Shown: one piece after another, positions 1-8,600 of the stretch
Numbering within the stretch: position 1 is the stretch's first letter
Layout of the letters: each line of letters begins with the position of its first letter
Assembly: GCA_029204225.1 (NCBI GenBank)
Contig: CM055101.1
Span: 37,255,648 to 37,319,647 of the forward strand
Length of the DNA: 64,000 nucleotides
Origin: Diphasiastrum complanatum
Taxonomy: Eukaryota; Streptophyta; Lycopodiopsida; Lycopodiales; Lycopodiaceae
Direction of reading: 5' to 3'
Translations under genes and position numbers: made by a program
The notes under the pieces: generated by a model
Told to the model about the DNA's origin: nothing
The model's database searches: none
What the model saw: only the letters and a program-made list of their open reading frames with translations

Positions 1-239
1 CCGCACACAGATCCTGAAATACCAGAAGATTATCCATACGAAGTAAGGTCCTCTACAACTGAACAAATCAGACATCATAGGTTCTACAGAATACGTCCCA
101 ACTCCGCGACCCATCCACAAAACAAGAGTCTAATAGAGCCGAGTCTTCACGAGCACGAGCCCATTTTTATGGTGCTGAACCCTCCCAGGCCAGAACCAAC
201 CTTAATGGTGCTTCTCCCACTCACGGAGCTCATCTTGAG

Positions 240-1300
240 AGACGTACACCCAAGCTAGATCTATCAAAGTTTGACGGTAGTTCGAACTCTCAAAGATTTT
301 TGCAAATCTTTGAGAATGCATGTGATGTGTATGGCGAAATTTTTTTTTTTTTTCCATGACCATGATCGCTAAAGCACGTAATTGGTTTTTCAACCTTGAT
401 TGTGAAGATAAGACAGACTGGTCAATTTTGAAAGAGTCCTTTATCAAGCATTTTAAGCCCTTTCGCTTGATCGAGAGTCCTTTTGTCAAATTAAGTAACA
501 TAAAAAATGGCAAATGATGAACGTGTACGAGACTATATCGAGCATTTCAAACGTCTGAAAAGTCAAGTACAAGAACAACCCTTTGAACAGATGCTCATCA
601 TTTGGTTTTTAGTCGGCCTTCCCAGATGAATCAAACAAGAGCTTAAATCCAATGATGAATATACAAGCCTAAAGTTAGCTATGTCTGATGCCATCAAGGA
701 GGAAGATGAAGGATCAAATGTTGATGAATCCAGGGAACGAAGAGCACCACATGCTCCTGTCAATGAGTTGAAGCCGATCAAGGACACCTGAGATCAGCTT
801 TAGAAATTCCAGTTGGAGTTGCTTAATAAGCAACACCAACTACAAATGGAGAAACTCACCAATGAGTTTCAAACTACCCTGAAGTCTATCCAAAGCAGTA
901 TGCCTGGTCAGCCAAACCCTACATAGGTACCTTATAGATAAAAACCAATATGGTGCCCACACTGCCGGGCTACACATCCTGTTGATGCTTGTCCTTCATA
1001 TCATCCTATTTAAACACATACAGTCCAACAATATGAAGAACAACCATCACAATCTGGACATTCTTTGACTTATCATGAATATCCACCTGAAAGTCCATAA
1101 CCATTAGCCATACAAGATGGGTATGCCGTTATACAAGGGCCATTGAACAATAGATGTTTCATCTGTGGTGAAACCGACCATTTCATGGTTGATTGCCCAG
1201 TCAGGGCCAAGTACCACGCCGACTGTCCCTCATGTGTCAGAAAACACAGCTTCAAAGACTATCCAAAACAACCAAGTAAGATCCTACTTGCCCGCCACGT
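240..1300 (+). pseudogene. Ty3/gypsy gag remnant with zinc knuckles
   Basis: Several reading frames, broken by stops and frameshifts, together read as a retrotransposon Gag. A capsid-like stretch starts near 250 (SKFDGSSNSQRFLQIFENA) and continues with an ARNWF-type motif near 375 and a block from about 508 to 790. A Cys/His cluster at about 950-1005 (CPHCRATHPVDACP) is followed by a canonical CX2CX4HX4C knuckle at about 1152-1195 (CFICGETDHFMVDC). Gag packages retrotransposon RNA. No LTR or start is visible at the window edge, so the element enters from the left. It cannot be functional: there are in-frame stops and a poly-T run near 341-354. Confidence 0.75.
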
Positions 1301-2440
1301 CAGTTATGAATACCGATAGGATCTTCACGAGCACCCAATCGCTAAACCTGCTGCTCACTCGAGAAGTTTCTTGAAAACTTCTACATTACCACGCAATTCA
1401 CCAGTTCCATAATGCAAAAAGACACTAATATGACATGAGTCCTTGTAGGAGGAAAGCAAAATTGCTATTCCATCATCTGCTACAATGTCCAACCAAGAGC
1501 AACGTCCACAAAGAATTGATAGTTTTTCTCACCTTCTACAACCTCAAATATATTTGTCTTTCCACATGCTGATAAGATTTCCAATGTGCCAATACACAAT
1601 ACATCTAGGAATTGGAAATTCAGATAGAGATTCGGTTCTGAATCTCTTGCTCAGAGAGGTCCTCAGGACATAGTACCTCAACCATAACTGCATCTCAAGC
1701 TATATCTTACAACATCTACTATCAACGATGATAGATTCATTGTCACTATTCCTGTCTTGTTATTGATCTTTCATTACTCTACAAGATCAATAGAAATATG
1801 AAATTATCTAGGTGACTTCTACATGTTGATGAATGACTTTTTGTTTGACAAGCGCTCTACAGCTTTCACTCTCCGTAACATTGGTATCTTCCTTGTTTAT
1901 TTTTTTTGTCATTTTTGATTTGGTAATTTCTTCTAATTGCATATCTTTTTCTAGATTGTTTTTAATTCATCAAGGATAGCCTTTGAACATGAGATATCAT
2001 GTAGCATATCTCAAGAATCACTTGTCATTCATCTATCAATCTTCAAATCACCTTATACAGAGTTTCGGATTTTTGCGCATCCACCAAATTTGCGAAGTAC
2101 ATATCACGTCCGAGTTGATTCTTGCACCTCATTGCCATATTCATCTCCGAGTCAACTACAGAAACAAATTTAGTTAAAATTTGTTCAGTCTTTAGTCCAG
2201 TCACATGTTCAACGTGTTTTCAACTACGTGTTCCACACGCCGATCCAATCCTAAGCATGAACAGTTACTAGCAACAACATCTCCACCAACAGATTTTTTT
2301 TTTTTGGGGGAAGTCAGAGTTCTCGCAAGACATCACCGTTCAGGAAGTCATCGCCTCCACGATCGATTCCTGCTAAGAACGCTAAATGAAGATCCAAGAC
2401 TAATCCTTTTGAAAAAGATAAATTAGATGAAGTACAACAT
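1301..2440. other. Decayed gag-pol spacer of the gypsy remnant
   Basis: No open protein signal. By position this should hold the protease and the start of pol of the surrounding gypsy element. I see only short, unrecognised frames. Confidence 0.4.
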
Positions 2441-3222
2441 GATATGCCAGAGCATTTCAAATGCTATACTTTGGATGATGTGGTTATTATGTTACCAAAA
2501 GCACATTGTGAACTTGAAGAATAAGTGCCAGAATCGAAAGATATTTACAATGGCCCAGCTAAGACGCGGCCTATGAATCTTGCTGAACTAGGAGAACCAT
2601 AAAAGATTGTATAAGTTGGAGCACAACTTACTCCTGCAAAATTTCAAGCGCTACGGAAATTGCTTATTAATTATCAAGATTGCTTTGCTTGGACTTATAA
2701 AGATCTTAAAGGGATTCCGACATCAGTTATTGAGCATACCATACCCTTAATGCCTGATGCAATCCCAAAGGTCACAAAGTTCTATTGTTGTAATCCTGAT
2801 ATTACGGATTTGATAAAAAAAAAGTTACAGAGATTGCTTGAAGTTGATTTCATTAATGAGATGAAGCACACTGAATGGATTTCACCAATTGTCATTGTTC
2901 CTAAGAAGAGTGAAAAATTGAGAATTTGTGTGAATCTCAAGGCTTTGAACAAAGTGACGCGAAAGGATCACTTTCCGTTGCCTTTTATTGAAAGCATTTT
3001 GGACCGCCTTGTTGGAGCGGAAGCTTACAATTTTTTGGATGGATTTATTGGACAACCAGGTCAAGATTGCACCTGCAAATCGCCATAAAATAGCTTTTGC
3101 AACAGAATGGGGCACTTATGCTTATAAAGTAATGCCTTTTGGACTTTGTAATGCACCTACTTCATTCCAAAGAGTGATGCAGTTCGCTTTCAAAGACTAT
3201 CTATAGAAATTCCTTGAAATTT
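2440..3222 (+). pseudogene. Ty3/gypsy reverse transcriptase remnant
   Basis: The frame from about 2560 carries pre-RT and RT features of a plant Ty3/gypsy pol: NYQDCFAWTYKDLKGI, then SPIVIVPKKSEKLRICVN, then RKDHFPLPFIESILDRL and FLDGFIG. A frameshift near 3050 moves the match to another frame, which continues as NQVKIAPANRHKIAFATEWG and MPFGLCNAPTSFQRVMQFAF. A stop follows at about 3204, and homology ends just before the catalytic YxDD block. RT would copy element RNA into cDNA. The copy is broken by in-frame stops, the frameshift and the abrupt end at about 3222. Confidence 0.85.
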
Positions 3223-3738
3223 ACTTGGTGCCCCTCAGGTGGAGGACATATTATTTCACACGATTCCATACGTGATGCCCTTGCTGCTCATGATAGTGGT
3301 TTTCATTTTGTTCGAGAACATACACACATTTTACCAGGACCTTCTTCGCAATCTTCTCGACGACGAGTTGACCTTGTTCTCTCGCGTGATGGAATTCGTA
3401 CTCTAGGAGATGTTGTCATTGCTAATCCCTCTCGTCAGGACCTCCTTCGTCGTTCTTCCACCACGCAAGGGGCCGCTGCATCTCACGCAGCTCTAGAAAA
3501 GGAGCGAGATTATAACGTTCGTGCACATGGTGAAGATTTCATCCCCTTTGCCTTGGAAACATATGGTTGTCTGCACAAGAAATTTAATGATTTTTTATTT
3601 TTATGTGCGGAGCTTATGGTGAAACGCCAAGGACAAAGCATTACCTTATTACCATCCATCATTGTTTCTTTCTACCGTCAGCGTAGTTCTATTGCATTAC
3701 AACATTCACAGGCAATTTCAATTCTTAGGCGGGCTTAG
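3214..3738 (+). CDS. Open 174-codon fragment of a conserved mobile-element protein
   Basis: An uninterrupted frame joins directly to the truncated gypsy RT. It begins near CPSGGGHIISHDSIRDAL and contains SSRRRVDLVLSRDGIRTLGD followed by VVIANPSRQDL, FIPFALETYGCLHKKFNDF and SFYRQRSSIALQHSQAI. I recall closely similar segments at the C-terminal end of uncharacterised mobile-element proteins in plants, but cannot name the family with certainty. The VDLVL...DVVIANP arrangement is reminiscent of a PD-(D/E)xK nuclease core; that is inference. The ATG at 3214 lies in the fusion zone, so this is probably the tail of a longer protein. It is oddly well preserved compared with the broken RT beside it. 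Whether it is expressed is unknown. Confidence 0.45.
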   Translation: MKFTWCPSGGGHIISHDSIRDALAAHDSGFHFVREHTHILPGPSSQSSRRRVDLVLSRDGIRTLGDVVIANPSRQDLLRRSSTTQGAAASHAALEKERDYNVRAHGEDFIPFALETYGCLHKKFNDFLFLCAELMVKRQGQSITLLPSIIVSFYRQRSSIALQHSQAISILRRA

Positions 3739-3740
3739 TT

Positions 3741-4899
3741 TGCAGGAGCGGTTGCTAGAAAGCTTCCTGCATTACCTATTACTAGATCTATTTTAGTTAG
3801 TGATTTACATTAGGCAGTTGGTACCTGCTCACCCCTATAGAAATATGTTCTATTAACAGCCTATCCTCAACACTTTACCCTTGAGAATGTGCTAGTGCCT
3901 TGCCCGAAGATTTGTGATATTAATAAATGCATGTTCGTGCTTGATCTTACTAGCTATATGAATGAATCTAATGTCATAAGCATATAATTTCTATAGAATT
4001 AAGCTAATGGATGTAATTGATCTCGATTCTCCGTGAGTCGCTAAATAATGAGTATATTGAGAGCTTAAATTGTGAAGAGATGGGAAACAAACTTCACAAC
4101 ATTTTCAAGTGTCATAAAAAACCCGTTGGATATTTTTCAAAGCCCCTTTTCTTGACTTTTTTCCATTTTCCAATGTCCATACCTTCACCATTTCAACTCT
4201 AAATTTAGTGCAGTCACTGATCAATTTGAATTGCCCAGTACAGTGAACCCTCTACATATGTTATATATATATATGTTAAACCTAGCTATTAGTTAATTTT
4301 TGGCTACTCCCAAGGATTTCACACAGTAGAAATGTTAATTGTTATTTGTTAACAGAACTTACTCCCAACTTCAAGAAATTGACATGGTTAAATGTTATTT
4401 TACAGATAGGGGAGGGCTATGTCCAACAATTTGGGTTTTCAGGGCACATTTCTTTTAGGGCGTTTCGCTAGTCCAGGCCCCAGCCGTCAGATGCAGGATT
4501 CCCTCCATAAATGTTTGCATTCTTTTTTTAGATTCCCTGGATATATGTTCCCTTGAAATATGTTAATTTTTTTTTCCCACCATATTTATATGTTAAGTGT
4601 TAACCCTCTATATTAGTTAACTTTTTATTACTCTCGAGGCCTAACGTTTATCCAGGGTGCATTGTAGTATGCAATCTAAATTTAGTGCAGTAAAAAACAA
4701 CAACGATCAGTTTGACATGCACAATACCGTGCAATCTTCCATCGAGGAAGAAAGAATTAAAAAAAAAAGAGCTACAAAATAAGCCTACCTAAAAAATATA
4801 CTGTAAACATGGGAAAAAGAGACCCTTAGAGGAGGGAGCATTCATTGTATCTTGCAACTTCTAAAATCCAAGATGGGTCCAAAATCCTGCTGCTTGCAA
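3741..4899. other. Noncoding stretch upstream of the RRP5 promoter
   Basis: AT-rich DNA with no convincing gene. It has a short (TA)n run near 4264-4274 and A/T homopolymers near 4567-4576 and 4759-4768. Confidence 0.5.
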
Positions 4900-4985
4900 A
4901 AATGTTTTAGGGTTTATGGTTTAAAGGTGGATTTAGGGTTTTACTTGCAGAGATACACCTCTCTCTTCTCTCTGCAACATTCGTC
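4900..4985 (+). promoter_or_regulatory. Putative RRP5 core promoter with two telo-boxes
   Basis: TAGGGTTT occurs at 4908-4915 and again at 4934-4941. It is the reverse complement of the telo-box AAACCCTA. A pyrimidine-rich run at about 4958-4976 follows, of the kind common near plant transcription starts. Telo-boxes are established promoter motifs of plant ribosomal-protein and ribosome-biogenesis genes, which fits the RRP5 gene downstream. The motif is short and the transcription start is not shown. Confidence 0.5.
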
Positions 4986-5210
4986 CATCCATCTGGGATC
5001 ATCCCCATTCATTTAGGGCGTTACTGGCTCCGTGCCACAGTAAGAGACGAGTATCCATGGGCAAAATCGATTACTATGCCTATGGCCTTATCATCTCACC
5101 AAAAGGAAGGTCTGTGTTTCAAATTTTGTTGGCTTGATGATCTTTGGAGCAGTGTTTGAACTTTTGCGGCAGAAGAGTTGAAGCATTGGCAGAGTTGGGC
5201 AGTTTGATTT

Positions 5211-5405
5211 ATGTGTATTACTTCCGTCTTTGGCATATCAACATGCCGGCAAGGTAGTGTTCTTTTTCTTGTTTGGTTGATCGGATCCAAAATATCTGAC
5301 TAAAAGTAAGACGTAAATTTCTATCAGCTGTATGTATTTTGTGTTGCTTCCGTCTTTGGCATATCAGTATGTCAGCAAGGTGGTGTTTTTTTCTTTGTTT
5401 GTTTC
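5211..5405 (+). repeat. Direct duplication of about 65 bp in the RRP5 leader
   Basis: Two similar segments, about 5211-5279 and 5332-5405, share the core CTTCCGTCTTTGGCATATCA and then GCAAGGTRGTGTT. They diverge at scattered positions. Each carries AAGGTRGTG, which resembles a plant 5' splice site. A shorter related string (AAGTAAGAYGYAAATTTMTA) appears near 5304 and 5502. The repeats lie between the telo-box promoter and the RRP5 ATG. Confidence 0.65.
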
Positions 5406-5647
5406 TTGGTAGAGTAGGAGGCACACTGAAGGATCTTGTCAGTTTTCCAACTCTCTCTATAATCACCTTTTGTTGCGCTTTTGTGACTGAGATCAGACGT
5501 AGAAGTAAGATGCAAATTTATATTTTTTTTGTGACATGCTGGACTATTCTATTATACTGGATGAGGGTGGGAAGATGAAAATGGATTGCAACGCCGAAAA
5601 TTAGAACTGAATCATTGCAATTGTTTCTGCTTTTGGATAGGGTTAAG

Positions 5648-8600
5648 ATGGGTAAGAAGAGGACAGAGAGAGATGGAGAGTTGCATCTGCCTACTGTGCC
5701 TGCCTTTGAGGAAGAAGCTGACTTTCCCAGAGGGGGTGCCAGTTCCTTGACTCCTGATGAGATCCAGGAGGCGAGAGCCGAAGCAGAAGCAGAATTTGAG
5801 AATGAAATGCACAAGGGAAAAAAGAAGAAAAGCAGCTTTTCCAGATCAAAGCCTATCAATTCCATTGCAGAGTCTGATGAGCTTTTTGCGGACACCAAAG
5901 GCAAGCTGTTGAAGTCGGTGAGCACCCTTAGGTTTAAAGGGCTGTCTGTAGGCATGAAAGTGTGGGGTGCTGTGGCAGAAGTCAACAAGAAGGATCTCGT
6001 CATCAGCCTTCCCAATGGATTGCGAGGGTCTGTTTGTGCTGAAGAAGCAAGTGATTGTGTTGCTGAAAATGCCAGTAAATCTCGTGGCAAGAAGCAAAAG
6101 TTAGCCAAAGATCCTAACCACACTGGTAACGCAGATGATGTTTTCTCTTTGAAAGATGTTTTCTTCGTGGGTCAGCTGGTCGCATGTTCTGTACTAAATC
6201 TTGAGAGCAGACCTGAAAAGGGACAGAAGAAAGGAAGCAAGCGTGTAGAGCTCTCTCTACGTCTTTCTTACATTTATGAAGGGCTTGTGATTGATGCTGT
6301 GCATGAGGGTTTGCTGATGGTGGCTTGTGTGAGCAGCGTTGAGGATCATGGTTATCTTCTGTCTTTTGGAGTTCCTGGGATAACTGGATTCCTTCTGCGT
6401 CGGGATTACATGGATGGTGCTGCTGCTTCTAAGCTGCAAAAGGGGCAGCTCGTTCAGGGTATTGTGACTGCAGTTGACAAAGCACGGTGCAGAGTGTCTC
6501 TGAAAAGCAATGCCGAGTCATTAGCTTCTAATGTGGCAACGGATCATGAAGGTCTAACTCTGGGGCTACTGCTTCCTGGTACATTGGTAAATGCCCGAGT
6601 TCGGTCTGTTCTTCGAAACGGGTTGCTGCTGTCTTTCCTGACATATTTCACTGGGACTGTAGACATCTTTCATTTGGATGATCCACTAACAGGCTCTGAT
6701 TGGCAGTCCAAGTACTCTGAAAATCAACGCCTCCGAGCGCGAATTCTTTTTGTAGATTTTAGCTCTAAATCCATTGGTTTGACTTTGAAGTCCCATCTGA
6801 TCAATCTCAAGATTGCACCTTCTAGTGTAACTATTGGCAATGTGTTTGAGAATGCGACAGTGAGAAGGGTGGATGCTACCCTGGGTCTCCTGCTGGAGCT
6901 TCCCGCAAAACCTGTACCATTTGCTGGATATGTCCATATCTCAAATGTTTCTGATGAGCATGTAGAAAAATTGGAGAAAAACTTCAAGGAGGGAAAGAAA
7001 GTGCGGGGCCGTGTTATTGGGTATAGACTGATGGATGATCTTGCAATAATCTCACTGAAGCAGTCGGTATTGGAGCAGCTACTTCTCTGTCATTCTGATG
7101 TGAAACCTGGTATGCGTGTCTCCGGCACAATCACTGCGATGGCACCTTTTGGTGCTTTTGTCCAGTTAGCAGCAGGACTAAACGCTCTGTGTCCTTTAGC
7201 TCACATGTCTGAGTTTCAAAGGGCAACACCAAGTGCAAAATTTCAAGTAGGGAAGAGGATGAAGTTTAGAGTATTGACTTGTGATATTGATAGTAAAAAA
7301 ATTGCAGTTACACACAAGAAAACACTCTTAGCATCCAAGTTACCTCAAATAACAAGTTATGAAAGTGCTGTTGTTGGTCTTGTTTCTCATGGATGGATAG
7401 CAAAAATAGAAGAATACGGTGTTTTTGTTAGCTTCTATAATGATGTCAGGGGCCTTGTTCGAGAAAGGGAGCTGGGCCTGGATCCTTTGATGAAAGCTGA
7501 TACAGTTTTCAGTGTTGGACAAGTTGTGAAATGTCGAGTCCTAAAATCAGATCCTGATTCAAGGCATCTTTTCTTAAGCTTCAGCATGTCTGAGAGGAAT
7601 GTTGATGATAAAAGTGGGAAGCAGCTGCTATCGCTTTTAGCACCTGGTAGTATAGTATCTGCAGTACTTGTCAAGCTGGAGGAGAAGTTTATAGTCTTGA
7701 ATGTGACTTTGTCCGGAGGTTCTATGCAGGGGACCATGAGTTATGAACATCTCACTGACAGTCCAAGTCATATTGAGCAGCTCCAGTCATTATTGAAACC
7801 TGGCTATAAGTTTGATCGGCTCATTATTCTGGAAAATTTCAACTCTAAGGTAGTGCTGTCTGCTAAATTTTCACTACTCAATGCAAAGTTCCTACCTTCT
7901 GATATATCACAACTTCATTCTCAGGAAGTAATACCCGGATATATTTCCAATATCAGTGATAGGGGATGCTTTGTGAGATTTCTTGGTCGCCTGACTGGTC
8001 ATGCAGGAATCGGAAAAGTATCTGACTCCTTTGTGAATGATCTTTCAAAGTATTTTCAGAAAGGGCAATCAGTTCGTGCACAAATTTTGGAAATAGATGA
8101 AGAGAAAGGTAAAATCTCACTAAATCTAAAACATTCAGTTTGTTTTTCAACTGATGCATCGCTCCTTCAAGGATATTTCTTGGAAGAGGAGATGATTGCT
8201 GAACTGCAAGCCCTCGAAAATGGTGGAACAAGTGCTGAATGGACAGATGATCTTTTAATTGGAAGCCTTATTGAAGGAGAGGTTCAGGAAGTCAAAGACT
8301 ATGGTGTGATTATAAACCTAAAAGCCCATGAGGATGTCGTTGGTTTTGCGACACATTACCAGGTTGATGGTCCAGTTCAGATAGGAAAGCAGATCAGGGC
8401 TCGTATACTTGATGTCGTGAAAGCAGATGGAATTGTTGACCTCACACTCAGACTGCAGTTATTGCGAGGAGTTGACATGGTCACAGAGAAGTCAAACAAG
8501 AGAAAGCCTTCTCCAGGAAAAAGTAGCCTGAAACTGTATCAGAAAGTGAACGCTGTTGTGGAGCTCGTAAAAGATGAATATTTAGTTTTGTCCCTCCCAA

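Noticed and set aside
5518-6123. A 201-codon minus-strand frame at the start of RRP5
   Set aside because: It is a shadow of the RRP5 coding strand and has no recognisable domain.
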